64,000 bases of DNA from Lichenicoccus sp964242335 (GTDB lineage Bacteria > Pseudomonadota > Alphaproteobacteria > Acetobacterales > Acetobacteraceae). The position numbers and the translations under genes were made by a program. The notes beneath the pieces were generated by a model. It did not search any database, was not told the origin of the DNA, and saw only the letters and a program-made list of their open reading frames with translations. Of this stretch, positions 51,139 through 59,470 are shown piece after piece. The first letter of the stretch is position 1. Each line of letters starts with the position of its first letter. Where the stretch lies: contig CAXTAY010000005.1 in the NCBI GenBank assembly GCA_964242335.1, positions 62,001-126,000 of the forward strand, written 5' to 3'.

Positions 51139-52505
51139 ACCGGGTCGAGCTTCTGCGCGACGCCATGGGGTCCGGGGCCGCCGGCCCCGGCGGGTCGAGG
51201 GCAGCGCCCTCGCCTGGCCTGGTACACGTCATCGGCGGCGGCCTGGCCGGCCTCTCCGCCGCCCTGGACCTGGCGGAGGCCGGCAGGCGCGTCCGTCTCT
51301 ACGAGTCCGGCCCCAACTGCGGCGGCCGCGCCCGCTCCTACGAGGACCGCCAGCTCGGCTGCCGCATCGACAACGGCAACCATCTGCTGCTGTCGGCGAA
51401 TCACGCTACCTTCGGCTTCCTGGACCGGATCGGCGCGTACGGCACCCTGACCGGCCCCGACAGGCCGGTGTTCCCGTTCGTCGATCTCGCGGCCAGGGTG
51501 CACTGGACGCTGCGGCTGTCGCGTGGCCGGATCCCGTGGTGGGTGTTCGACCGTCGCCGCCGCGTGCCGGGGATGCGGCTGCGCGAGCTGCTGTCGCTGG
51601 CGCGCCTGATGCGGGCACGCGGCGACGCCAGTGTCGCCGATTGCCTGATGCCCGGCGCGCTTGCCGAGCGGCTGCTGATCCCGCTCTCGATCGCGGTGCT
51701 CAACACCCAGCCGGAGGCCGGGAGTGCGGGCCTGATGGCGTCGATGATGCGCGAGTCGCTGGCTCGCGGCGGTGCGGCGTGCCTGCCGCGCTTTCCGACC
51801 GAGGGGCTGTCGGAGAGCTTCATCGATCCGGCGGTGTCGCGGCTGCGCGACATGGGGGTCGAGGTGCGCACCGGCTGCCGCGTGACCGGGCTGCGCGCCA
51901 GTGAGGGCGCGTTGCGCGCGCTGGCGCTGGCCGAGGGCGAGCAGGCGCTGGGCGAGGCGGATCGGGTGGTGCTGGCGGTGCCGGCGCCGGTGGCGGCCGA
52001 GCTCGCGGCACCGGTGCTGCCGGGGCTGACCCTGCCGGACCGGTTCGAGAGCATCGTCAACCTGCACTACCGGATCACGCTCGGCGACCGGCTCACCGGC
52101 ACGCTGGCCGATGCCGGCTTCCTCGGCATCGTCGGCGGGCTCGCCGAGTGGGCCTTCGTCAAGCCGACGGTGATCTCGGTGACGATCAGCGCCGCCAATC
52201 ATCTGGCCGAACGCGACGGCGAGGGGCTCGCGGCGCAGGTGTGGCGGGAGCTGCGTCGGGCGCTGTCGCCGTGGCTGAAGCCGGGTGCGGTGCTGCCCGA
52301 GGCGGCGCCGCCGCATCGGGTGCTGCGCGAGAAGCGGGCGACCTTCGCCGCCACCGCCGCCCAGGACCGGCTGCGGCCAGGATGTCGCACCGCATTGAAT
52401 AACATGGTGTTGGCGGGCGACTGGACCGCCACAGGCTTGCCCGCAACCATCGAAGGTGCAATCAGGTCGGGTTCGACCGCGGCCCGCATGGTCGCCGCAT
52501 CCTGA
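51135..52505 (+). CDS. hpnE: Squalene-forming FAD oxidoreductase HpnE, with repeat-derived N-terminal insert
   Basis: 456-aa amine-oxidase-type flavoprotein that reduces hydroxysqualene to squalene. The FAD site VHVIGGGLAGLSAALDLAEAG begins only at about residue 35, later than in relatives. Residues about 11-26 (MGSGAAGPGGSRAAPS) are encoded by palindromic repeat copy D. No ATG, GTG or TTG start lies between the repeat and the FAD motif, so the repeat is translated. LLLSANHATFGFLDRIG and AGDWTATGLPATIEGAI are typical HpnE blocks. The ATG overlaps the hpnD stop. The catalytic part is intact, so the extra segment is presumably tolerated as a flexible tail. Confidence 0.93.
   Translation: MNRVELLRDAMGSGAAGPGGSRAAPSPGLVHVIGGGLAGLSAALDLAEAGRRVRLYESGPNCGGRARSYEDRQLGCRIDNGNHLLLSANHATFGFLDRIGAYGTLTGPDRPVFPFVDLAARVHWTLRLSRGRIPWWVFDRRRRVPGMRLRELLSLARLMRARGDASVADCLMPGALAERLLIPLSIAVLNTQPEAGSAGLMASMMRESLARGGAACLPRFPTEGLSESFIDPAVSRLRDMGVEVRTGCRVTGLRASEGALRALALAEGEQALGEADRVVLAVPAPVAAELAAPVLPGLTLPDRFESIVNLHYRITLGDRLTGTLADAGFLGIVGGLAEWAFVKPTVISVTISAANHLAERDGEGLAAQVWRELRRALSPWLKPGAVLPEAAPPHRVLREKRATFAATAAQDRLRPGCRTALNNMVLAGDWTATGLPATIEGAIRSGSTAARMVAAS
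51167..51213. repeat. GC-rich palindromic repeat, short copy D inside hpnE
   Basis: 47 bp with the shared GGGGTCCGGGGCC core, a 6-bp stem GGGGCC/GGCCCC and a perfect 7-bp stem CGAGGGC/GCCCTCG. Compared with copy B, the second stem differs by paired changes on both arms (CAAGGGC/GCCCTTG versus CGAGGGC/GCCCTCG). It lies in frame in the hpnE N-terminus, and all three elements of the core are preserved. Confidence 0.8.
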
Positions 52506-52570
52506 CCGAGACCGGAGCAAGAGCCGTTGACGGAGCCCCGCCTGACAGGTCGCATCTTGCCTTCGGAACC

Positions 52571-54550
52571 ATGCTGACCAAGCCGGACCTCGCGTCCCGC
52601 GTAACGGATCTCGATCAGGCGATCGCCACGGCGCAGGCCGCACTGGCCGGGCGGCAGTCCAGCGACGGCCACTGGGTGTTCGAGCTCGAGGCGGACGCCA
52701 CCATCCCGGCGGAATACATCCTGCTCGAGCATTTCCTCGATCGGATCGACGCGCCGCTGCAGGCGCGGCTCGGCATCTACCTGCGCCGCATCCAGGGCGA
52801 TCATGGCGGCTGGCCGCTGTACCACGGCGGCCGCATCGACCTGTCGGCCAGCGTGAAGGCCTATTTCGCGCTCAAGGCGATCGGCGACGACCCGGAGGCG
52901 CCGCACATGCGTCGCGCGCGGGAGGCGATCCTCGCGCTCGGCGGTGCCGCACGGGCCAACGTGTTCACCCGCTTCCAGCTGGCGCTGTTCGGCCAGATCC
53001 CCTGGCGCGCCACGCCGATCATGCCGATCGAGCTGATGCTGCTGCCGCGCTGGTTCTTCTTCAACATCTGGAACATGTCGTACTGGTCGCGGATCGTGGT
53101 GGCGCCGCTGCTGGTGCTGGCGACGCACAAGCCGCGCGCGCGCAACCCGCACGGCGTGACCATGCGCGAGCTGTTCGTGACGCCGCCGGAACAGGTACGC
53201 AACTGGAACCAGGGGCCCGACCGCTCACCCTGGGGACGGGTGTTCAAGGGCGTGGACAGCGTGCTGCGGGTGCTCGACCCGTTCACCCCCGGCCCGCTGC
53301 GGCGCCGCGCGATCCGCCGCGCGGTGCGGTTCGTCGAGCAGCGGCTGAACGGCGAGGACGGGCTGGGCGCGATCTACCCGGCGATGGCCAACAGCGTCAT
53401 GATGTACGACGTGCTGGGTGCGGCACCCGATCATCCGAACGCGGCGATGGCCTGGCGCTCGGTGCGCAACCTGCTGGTCGATCATGGCGAGGAGAGCTAC
53501 TGCCAGCCCTGCGTGTCGCCGATCTGGGACACGGCACTCGCCGGGCACGCGATGATCGAGGCGTCGTCCGACGGATCCGCGAGCCTCGCGACCAAGGCCG
53601 CGCGCGCGGCGGAGGAGCGTCTGCAGGCTGCGGCGAGCTGGCTGCGCGACCGCCAGGTGCTCGACGTCAAGGGCGACTGGGCGGTGCAGCGCCCAGACCT
53701 GCCGCCGGGCGGCTGGGCCTTCCAGTATCGCAACGACTACTACCCCGACGTCGACGACACCGCGGTGGTGGCGATGCTGCTGCATCGCCAGGCGACGGCG
53801 TCGGGCGATCCGGACAGTGCCGAGGCGATCGAGCGCGCCCGCATCTGGGTGGTCGGCATGCAGAGCAGCAACGGCGGCTGGGGTGCCTTCGACGTCGACA
53901 ACAACCACGACATCCTCAACCACATCCCGTTCGCCGACCACGGGGCGTTGCTCGACCCGCCGACGGCGGATGTGGCGGCGCGCTGCATCTCGTTCCTGGC
54001 CCAGCTGGCCGATCCGCGCGACCGCCGGGTGATCGCGCGCGGCGTCGACTACCTGAAGGGCGAGCAGGAGCCGGACGGAAGCTGGTTCGGCCGCTGGGGC
54101 ACCAACTACATCTACGGCACCTGGTCGGTGCTGTGCGCGCTCAACGTCGCGGGCGTGGCACCCGAGGATCCCGCGGTGCGGCGCGCGGTCGACTGGCTGC
54201 TCTCGGTGCAGCGTGACGATGGCGGCTGGGGCGAGGATTGCGCGAGCTTCGAGGGAGCGCCGCCCGGGCGCTATACCGAGAGCCTGCCCTCGCAGACCGC
54301 CTGGGCGCTGCTCGGACTGATGGCGGCCGGCGAGCACGCCCATCCGGCGGTGGCGCGCGGCGTCGCCCACCTGCTGCGCACCCAGGACCAGGACGGCGAG
54401 TGGCAGGAGCTGCCGTACAACGCGGTCGGCTTTCCGAAGGTGTTCTACCTGCGCTACCACGGCTACAGGATGTTCTTCCCGCTGCTGGCGCTGGCGCGGT
54501 ATCGCAACCTGGAGCAGGGCAACAGCCGGCGTGTCGTGCACGGGTTCTGA
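52571..54550 (+). CDS. shc: Squalene-hopene cyclase
   Basis: 659-aa triterpene cyclase, membrane-associated, converting squalene to hopene and hopanol. The catalytic acid motif DVDD lies at residues 393-396 (PDVDDTAVV). QW-type repeats are recognisable, for example GDHGGWPLY, GVNGGW-like SSNGGWGAFD, EPDGSWFGRWG and RDDGGWGED. MLLPRWFFFNIWNMSYWSR marks the membrane-binding region. Length is normal for bacterial SHC (630-680). ATG 52571 has no strong ribosome site, but the family start is matched. It follows hpnE by 65 nt and precedes hpnG by 36 nt, as expected in the hopanoid operon. Confidence 0.97.
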   Translation: MLTKPDLASRVTDLDQAIATAQAALAGRQSSDGHWVFELEADATIPAEYILLEHFLDRIDAPLQARLGIYLRRIQGDHGGWPLYHGGRIDLSASVKAYFALKAIGDDPEAPHMRRAREAILALGGAARANVFTRFQLALFGQIPWRATPIMPIELMLLPRWFFFNIWNMSYWSRIVVAPLLVLATHKPRARNPHGVTMRELFVTPPEQVRNWNQGPDRSPWGRVFKGVDSVLRVLDPFTPGPLRRRAIRRAVRFVEQRLNGEDGLGAIYPAMANSVMMYDVLGAAPDHPNAAMAWRSVRNLLVDHGEESYCQPCVSPIWDTALAGHAMIEASSDGSASLATKAARAAEERLQAAASWLRDRQVLDVKGDWAVQRPDLPPGGWAFQYRNDYYPDVDDTAVVAMLLHRQATASGDPDSAEAIERARIWVVGMQSSNGGWGAFDVDNNHDILNHIPFADHGALLDPPTADVAARCISFLAQLADPRDRRVIARGVDYLKGEQEPDGSWFGRWGTNYIYGTWSVLCALNVAGVAPEDPAVRRAVDWLLSVQRDDGGWGEDCASFEGAPPGRYTESLPSQTAWALLGLMAAGEHAHPAVARGVAHLLRTQDQDGEWQELPYNAVGFPKVFYLRYHGYRMFFPLLALARYRNLEQGNSRRVVHGF

Positions 54551-54586
54551 GCCGTCGCCGAGGCGCCGTCGCGCACGCGGACCACG

Positions 54587-55264
54587 ATGATCGGCTTCGT
54601 CGTCGGCATGCGCGCCGAGGCCAGGCTGCTGCGGCCGCTGCGCGGACGGGCCGCGGTCGCGATCGGCGGCGGCACCGAGGCCGGCGCGCGCGACGCGGTC
54701 GCACGGCTGATCAGCGGCGGCGTCCGGCAGCTGGTGAGCCTCGGGCTGGCGGCGGGTCTTGATCCGCGGGCACGCCCCGGCGACGTGCTGGTGCCGTCGC
54801 GCGTGGTGGTCGATGGCCGCGACTACCCGACCGACGCGCCGCTCTGCACCTGGCTGGGTGGCGCGGTCGGCGGCGGCCTGCTGCACAGCCGGGTCGTGGT
54901 CGCCACCGCCTCGGAGAAGCAGGCGCTGCATCGTGCCAGCCGGTGCGACGCGCTCGACATGGAGAGCGGCGTGGTGGCGGAGGCGGCGCAGCGCGCCGGG
55001 CTGCCATTCGCGGCGCTGCGCGCGGTGTGCGATCCGGCGTCGCGCGACCTGCCGCACCTGGCCCGGATCGCACTGCGGCCGGATGGCGGCCTGGCGCTGC
55101 CGGCGATGCTGGCGTCGCTCGCCGGCAGGCCGCGGCAGCTGCCGGCGCTGCTCGGCCTGGCGCGCGACGCGGCGGCGGCGCGACGCGCGCTTGTCGTTAA
55201 AATTTCGTTTCTGCAGGCGCACCCGACAGGGTCAGGCGGTCCTTTGACGCTAGCAAATCTGTGA
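54587..55264 (+). CDS. hpnG: Hopanoid-associated phosphorylase HpnG
   Basis: 225-aa nucleoside-phosphorylase-like protein that releases adenine from adenosylhopane. FVVGMRAEARLLRPL opens it, IGGGTEAGARDAV and GLAAGLDPRARPGDVLVPSRVV form the purine-binding core, and ALDMESGVVAEAAQRAGLPFAALRAVCDPASRDLP carries the Glu and Asp expected at the ribose/base site. The last 25 residues (from about VVKISFLQ) differ in composition from the rest and overlap a promoter-like sequence for the next gene; they may be a read-through tail. hpnH, which makes adenosylhopane, is not in the window. Confidence 0.9.
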   Translation: MIGFVVGMRAEARLLRPLRGRAAVAIGGGTEAGARDAVARLISGGVRQLVSLGLAAGLDPRARPGDVLVPSRVVVDGRDYPTDAPLCTWLGGAVGGGLLHSRVVVATASEKQALHRASRCDALDMESGVVAEAAQRAGLPFAALRAVCDPASRDLPHLARIALRPDGGLALPAMLASLAGRPRQLPALLGLARDAAAARRALVVKISFLQAHPTGSGGPLTLANL

Positions 55265-55270
55265 TATAGC
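55243..55270 (+). promoter_or_regulatory. Sigma-70-like promoter upstream of the tandem glycosyltransferase
   Basis: TTTGAC at 55243-55248, a 16-nt spacer, then TATAGC at 55265-55270, in a locally AT-rich patch (GTTAAAATTTCG just upstream). It overlaps the 3' end of hpnG. Transcription would start near 55277, leaving a leader of about 40 nt to the ATG at 55318. It therefore argues against a GTG start at 55282. It also implies that the glycosyltransferase is expressed apart from the hopanoid operon. It is the best promoter match I see in the window. Confidence 0.55.
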
Positions 55271-55317
55271 GGATCGACCGCGTGGCTCGTGCTGCCGGGC
55301 GGGAGGCGCAGGCCGGC

Positions 55318-57879
55318 ATGGGATCAGAACGGATGATCAGTGCGAAGGGACCGACGCAGAGCGCGATGCGGCCGTTCCTCGGCTATTTCGATGCCTTCGA
55401 CGACGGCGAAGCGAGGGGCTGGGCGGTCGATGCGCGTCAGAACACGACGCCGGTGCGGCTGCACGTGCTGATCGACCGACAGGAAGTGGCGACCATCCTG
55501 TGCGACGACCTGCGCGAGGACGTGCAGGCCGCCCTCGGGCATCCCACCGGCCGGCTCGGCTTTCGCTTCAGCGTCCCGGAACGTTTCATCGACGGCGAGC
55601 TGCACGCGCTGTCGTTCCGCTTCGCCGATCGCAGCATCGTGCCGCTGATCGACCCTGCGCGTCCGGACGAGTTCGCCGAGGAGCACGAGTTCGTGCTGCG
55701 GCGCAAGTACGAGTTCCAGAGCTTCATCGACGGCATGAAGCAGGGCGCGCTGCGCGGCTGGGTGCAGAAGCTCGACGTCGCCAGTCGTGAGCGTTCCGGC
55801 GGCTGCCACATCCTGCTCACCACCAACGGCACCCGGGTCGCGCAGGTGAAGGCGGACCGCTACCGCGGCGACGTCGCCGCCGCGCTCGGCGGCGATCCGA
55901 ACTGCGGCTTCGAGATCATCCTGCCGCGCCAGTTCCGCCGCGGCGGCATGCAGAGCTTCCGCTTCGTGGTGACACCGGACGACCACGAGCTGGCGGGAAG
56001 CCCGCTGACCACCACCCTGGTCGACGATGCGCTCGAGCAACGGCTGCTGGAGATCAGCGGTACGGTCGACCGGCTCTACAAGGAGATCACCGCGCTGCGA
56101 AGCGGCATCGCCGACGTGATGCCGACGCCCACCTACGATCTCGGCGACTACGACCGCTGGGCGCGACGCTACTACGACCGCCTGCGGGCGCGAGTCTCGG
56201 CGCGCCGCCGGCGTCGCCAGGAACTCGCGGCGACGGCGACGCACCGGCCGCTGGTGAGCATCCTGTGCCCGACCTACAAGCCGATGATGTCGGACTTCGT
56301 CGCGGCGGTGGATTCCGTGATCGCCCAGACCTACGAGAACTGGGAGCTGATCATCGTCGATGACGGCGGCCGGTCGCCGGAGGTGAGCAAGCGGATCGCC
56401 GCGTACTGCGCCGCCGACGCGCGCATACGCTGCATCGCCCTGAAGAAGAACCTCGGCATCAGCGGCGCCACCAATGCCGGGCTCGAGGCGGTGCGCGGCG
56501 AGTGGGTCGCGTTCTTCGACCATGACGACCTGCTGGTCGACGTCGCGATCGAGCTGATGGTCGACGCGGCACAGGCGAGCGGTGCTCGCATGCTCTATTC
56601 CGACGAGGACAAGGTCGATCAGGCCGGCTACTTCCTGGAGCCGAACCTGAAGCCGGACTGGAACTACCGCTACCTGCTCGGCTGCAACTACGTGTGCCAC
56701 CTGCTGTTCGTCAGCGCCGCCACCCTGACCGCGGTGGGTCCGTTGCGCCCGGAGTACGACGGCGCGCAGGACCACGACCTGATCCTGCGCCTGGCCGAGG
56801 CGCTGCCCGCCGGGCAGATCCATCACGTGCCGGAGGTGCTGTATCACTGGCGCAAGACGCCGAACTCCACCGCCGTCGACGTGTCCAGGAAGGGCTACGC
56901 GATCGAGGCGGGCGTGCGCTGCGTCGGCGATCACCTGAAGCGGCGGCAGATCGAGGCGGAGGTGAGCCCGATCCGCGGCCTCACCCTGTACGGCGTGCGC
57001 TGGCTGGCCCGCGCGCAGCCGAGCGTCACCATCGTCATCCCGTTCAAGGACCAGATCCAGACCACGCAGCGCTGCCTCGACGCCCTGCTGGCGCACACCG
57101 CCTACAAGCAGTTCGACATCATCCTGGTCGATAACTGGTCGGTGACGCTGGAGGCGCAGGCCTTCATCAAGCGTGCGCGCCGCTTCTCGCGGGTCCGGGT
57201 GATCACCGTCGAGGAGGAGTTCAACTACTCCCGGCTGAACAACCTCGCCGCCGCCGAGACACGGTCGGACTACCTGTTCTTCATGAACAACGACGTGTTC
57301 GTCCAGGACCCGTCCTGGCTGTCGACGCTGATCGGCGAGACCGGCCTGTCGGACGACATCGCCGTCGTCGGCGGCAAGTTCGTATATCCGAGCCGGACCA
57401 TCCAGCATGCCGGCGTCGTGGTCGGGCCCGAGGGCATCGCCGCGCACGCCCATCGCGGCCTGCCGGAGACCGAGTACGGCTATATCGGCCGCGCCATGCT
57501 CAGCCACGAGGTGAGTGCGGTGACCGCCGCCGGCATGCTGATCCGCGCGAGCGTGTTCCGCGAGGTCGGCGGCTTCGACGAGGTCGAGCTCAAGGTGGCG
57601 TACAACGACGTCGATCTGTGCCTGCGCGTGCGCGAGGCCGGCTGGCGCGTCATCTGGTGCGCGGAGTTCGTCGCCGAGCATCACGAGTCGCTGTCGCGCG
57701 GCAGCGACGACCGGCCTGAGCAGGAGGCCCGCTTCTTCCGCGAGACGCAGGTGATGAAGCAGCGCTGGGGGTCGAAGCCGCTGTTCCGGCACGACCCGTT
57801 CTACAGCCCGTTCTTCACCGTCGACCGGCAGCCGTTCTTCGACCTGGTCGATCCGGCGGACGAGCCGGCACCTCCCTGA
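55318..57879 (+). CDS. Two-domain GT2 glycosyltransferase with paired N-terminal beta modules
   Basis: 853 aa. Residues about 20-100 and 130-225 are two similar beta-rich modules (each with ARGWAVD or LRGWVQK, then DDLREDVQAALG or DRYRGDVAAALG and a closing FRF), which I take to be binding modules. A short helical spacer (about 225-300) follows. GT2 domain 1 begins PLVSILCPTYKP near residue 313 with VDDGG, FDHDD (metal site) and HWRKTPNS. GT2 domain 2 begins PSVTIVIPFKDQ near 569 with LVDNWS, FMNNDVF and YNDVDLCLRVREAG. Such proteins build O-antigen- or rhamnan-like surface polysaccharide. ATG 55318 has GGGAGG about 11 nt upstream; ATG 55333 is a possible alternative. Confidence 0.85.
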   Translation: MGSERMISAKGPTQSAMRPFLGYFDAFDDGEARGWAVDARQNTTPVRLHVLIDRQEVATILCDDLREDVQAALGHPTGRLGFRFSVPERFIDGELHALSFRFADRSIVPLIDPARPDEFAEEHEFVLRRKYEFQSFIDGMKQGALRGWVQKLDVASRERSGGCHILLTTNGTRVAQVKADRYRGDVAAALGGDPNCGFEIILPRQFRRGGMQSFRFVVTPDDHELAGSPLTTTLVDDALEQRLLEISGTVDRLYKEITALRSGIADVMPTPTYDLGDYDRWARRYYDRLRARVSARRRRRQELAATATHRPLVSILCPTYKPMMSDFVAAVDSVIAQTYENWELIIVDDGGRSPEVSKRIAAYCAADARIRCIALKKNLGISGATNAGLEAVRGEWVAFFDHDDLLVDVAIELMVDAAQASGARMLYSDEDKVDQAGYFLEPNLKPDWNYRYLLGCNYVCHLLFVSAATLTAVGPLRPEYDGAQDHDLILRLAEALPAGQIHHVPEVLYHWRKTPNSTAVDVSRKGYAIEAGVRCVGDHLKRRQIEAEVSPIRGLTLYGVRWLARAQPSVTIVIPFKDQIQTTQRCLDALLAHTAYKQFDIILVDNWSVTLEAQAFIKRARRFSRVRVITVEEEFNYSRLNNLAAAETRSDYLFFMNNDVFVQDPSWLSTLIGETGLSDDIAVVGGKFVYPSRTIQHAGVVVGPEGIAAHAHRGLPETEYGYIGRAMLSHEVSAVTAAGMLIRASVFREVGGFDEVELKVAYNDVDLCLRVREAGWRVIWCAEFVAEHHESLSRGSDDRPEQEARFFRETQVMKQRWGSKPLFRHDPFYSPFFTVDRQPFFDLVDPADEPAPP

Positions 57880-57907
57880 GCGACCCGGGAGGTTTCGCGG
57901 TCAGCGG

Positions 57908-58801
57908 TCAGTCGAGGCCGAGCCGGTCGAGGACGGCGCCGACCCGGCTCAGCGACGCCTCGGGGACCGGCAGGATCGGGCGCGGCGGTGCTGAGGCGCA
58001 GAGACCGAGGCGGTTCGCCGCGGCGTACACGACGCGCAGGCTGCCGAACTCGGTGAACAGCTCCCAGAGCGGCCGGAGGCGCGCATCGAGCGCACGGGCA
58101 CCGGCCCCGTCGGCGCGTCGCACCGCCGCCATGATCTCCAGGCACGGGCCGGGAAACAGTCCGGCGGCGACGCTGTACCAGGCATCCGCACCGGCGAGCA
58201 GGCCGCCGGTCGCGTTCCAGTCCACACTGTAGCCGAGCGAGAACCCCGCCGGCGTGCCGGCCCGCAGCGTGCGCAGCTGGTCATCGGCCGCGTCCGCAGG
58301 AGGTGCCGGCATCTTGATGCCGCACAGGTTCGGCAGGCGGCTGAGGCGCATGATCAGCTCGGCCGTGAAGGTGAAGTGCGTGGTGGCGGGATTGTCGTAG
58401 ATGCACAGCGGCAGCCCCACCGCTTCGGCGACGGTGCGGTAGTGCGTGAACACCTCTTCGTGGTTCAGCGGCGTGTACGAGACCGGCGCCAGCAGCACGG
58501 CGTCGGCGCCGGCCGCTCTGGCGTCCTGTCCCAGCCGCACGACCTCGTCGGTGCGCAGCGCGCCGATCCCGACCAGCAGCGTCGTGCGGCCGCCGATCGC
58601 GTCGACCGCGATCTCGGTGGCGCGGCGGCGCTCCGCGCGCGTCAGGTACAGCGCGGTGCCGGTGCTGCCGAGGAGGCCGACCGAATCGACGCCCGCGGCG
58701 GTGAGGCGGGCCAGCACCCGGCGCAGCGCCGCCTCGTCGACGCGGCCGCTCCGGTCCGCCGGGGTGATTGGGAAGGCCGAGAGTCCGTAGAGCTGCCCCA
58801 T
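57908..58801 (-). CDS. DapA/N-acetylneuraminate lyase family class I aldolase
   Basis: 297-aa TIM-barrel Schiff-base lyase. GLSAFPITPADRSGRVDEAALRRV at the start, GSTGTALYLTRAERR (phosphate/carboxylate-binding GSTG), the Tyr of CIYDNPATTHF and the Schiff-base Lys of LCGIKMPAP (near residue 165) are conserved. The gene is isolated from lysine genes, and its loop FTxxLxxRLS region differs from DapA. Therefore other members (keto-deoxy-sugar aldolases, trans-o-hydroxybenzylidenepyruvate hydratase-aldolase, 4-hydroxy-tetrahydrodipicolinate synthase-like) cannot be excluded. It is divergent from the GNAT gene with repeat copy E between. Confidence 0.88.
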   Translation of the reverse strand: MGQLYGLSAFPITPADRSGRVDEAALRRVLARLTAAGVDSVGLLGSTGTALYLTRAERRRATEIAVDAIGGRTTLLVGIGALRTDEVVRLGQDARAAGADAVLLAPVSYTPLNHEEVFTHYRTVAEAVGLPLCIYDNPATTHFTFTAELIMRLSRLPNLCGIKMPAPPADAADDQLRTLRAGTPAGFSLGYSVDWNATGGLLAGADAWYSVAAGLFPGPCLEIMAAVRRADGAGARALDARLRPLWELFTEFGSLRVVYAAANRLGLCASAPPRPILPVPEASLSRVGAVLDRLGLD

Positions 58802-58871
58802 GCAGGCAAGGTAGGGGCGAAGCCGGCCGCGGATCCAGCGCCGGAACGGTGCCGGAGCATCGACGAAGACA

Positions 58872-58986
58872 GGCAAGGGGCTTTGCCCCTTGACCCCATC
58901 AGAGGCTGAGCCTTTGAAATCCGATACTTGGGAGTCGGGGTCCGGGGCCGACGGCCCCGGTGGGTCGAGGGCGAAGCCCTTGCCTG
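58872..58986. repeat. GC-rich palindromic repeat, full-length copy E
   Basis: 115-bp element matching copy A module by module: stem CAAGGGGC/GCCCCTTG at 58874-58881/58885-58892 around a TTT loop, then ACCCCATC, a degraded AGAGGC/GCCTTT stem, GGGGTC, a 6-bp stem GGGGCC/GGCCCC, GGGTCGAGGGC and CCCTTG. It fills most of the 207-nt gap between the divergent DapA-family and GNAT genes. Bases differ from copy A but stems are largely kept. Confidence 0.85.
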
Positions 58987-59008
58987 CGAGGACGCGGAGG
59001 GGAGCAGG

Positions 59009-59452
59009 TTGAACCGCTACGGGATGGAGATCCGTGCCGCCACCGCCGCCGACGCGCCCGGGCTCTGCGCGCTGCTCGCCGAGGCCGGCCACCCGCTGGC
59101 GCCGCGCATCCTGGCGCAGCGGCTGGACGCGATCCGCCAGCAGCCGGGTGCTGCGCTGCTGGCGCTGGAATGGGGGCCGCCGAGCGGGCTGGTCGTGCTG
59201 CACTGGTACGCGGCACTGGACGCGGAGCAGCCGGTGGCGCAGGTCACCACGCTGCTGGTCGGGCCGGAGCAGCGCCGGCGGGGGATCGGCCGGCTGCTGG
59301 TGAAGGCGGCGGCCCAGGCGGCGCGCAGCGCCGGATGCGGCGCGCTGGAGCTCGCGGCGTCGACGCAACCGGGCCTGGAGGCGTTCTGCCGCGCCACCGG
59401 CTTCGTCGAGACCGGCCCGCGCTTCGTGCGCGGCCTGCGCAAGCGGGGGTGA
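59009..59452 (+). CDS. GNAT-family N-acetyltransferase
   Basis: 147-aa acyl-CoA transferase. EIRAATAADAPGLCALLAEAG opens the GNAT fold, VTTLLVGPEQRRRGIGRLLVKAA carries the acetyl-CoA-binding Q/RxxGxG/A motif (RRRGIG), and LELAASTQPGLEAFCRATGFVETGPRF closes it. The start is either TTG 59009, which has GGAGG about 8 nt upstream and directly follows repeat E, or ATG 59024, which has no ribosome site. Substrate unknown; the closing region fits an amine or amino-acid acetyltransferase. Confidence 0.82.
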   Translation: MNRYGMEIRAATAADAPGLCALLAEAGHPLAPRILAQRLDAIRQQPGAALLALEWGPPSGLVVLHWYAALDAEQPVAQVTTLLVGPEQRRRGIGRLLVKAAAQAARSAGCGALELAASTQPGLEAFCRATGFVETGPRFVRGLRKRG

Positions 59453-59470
59453 CGGCTGCCGCGGCGACGC

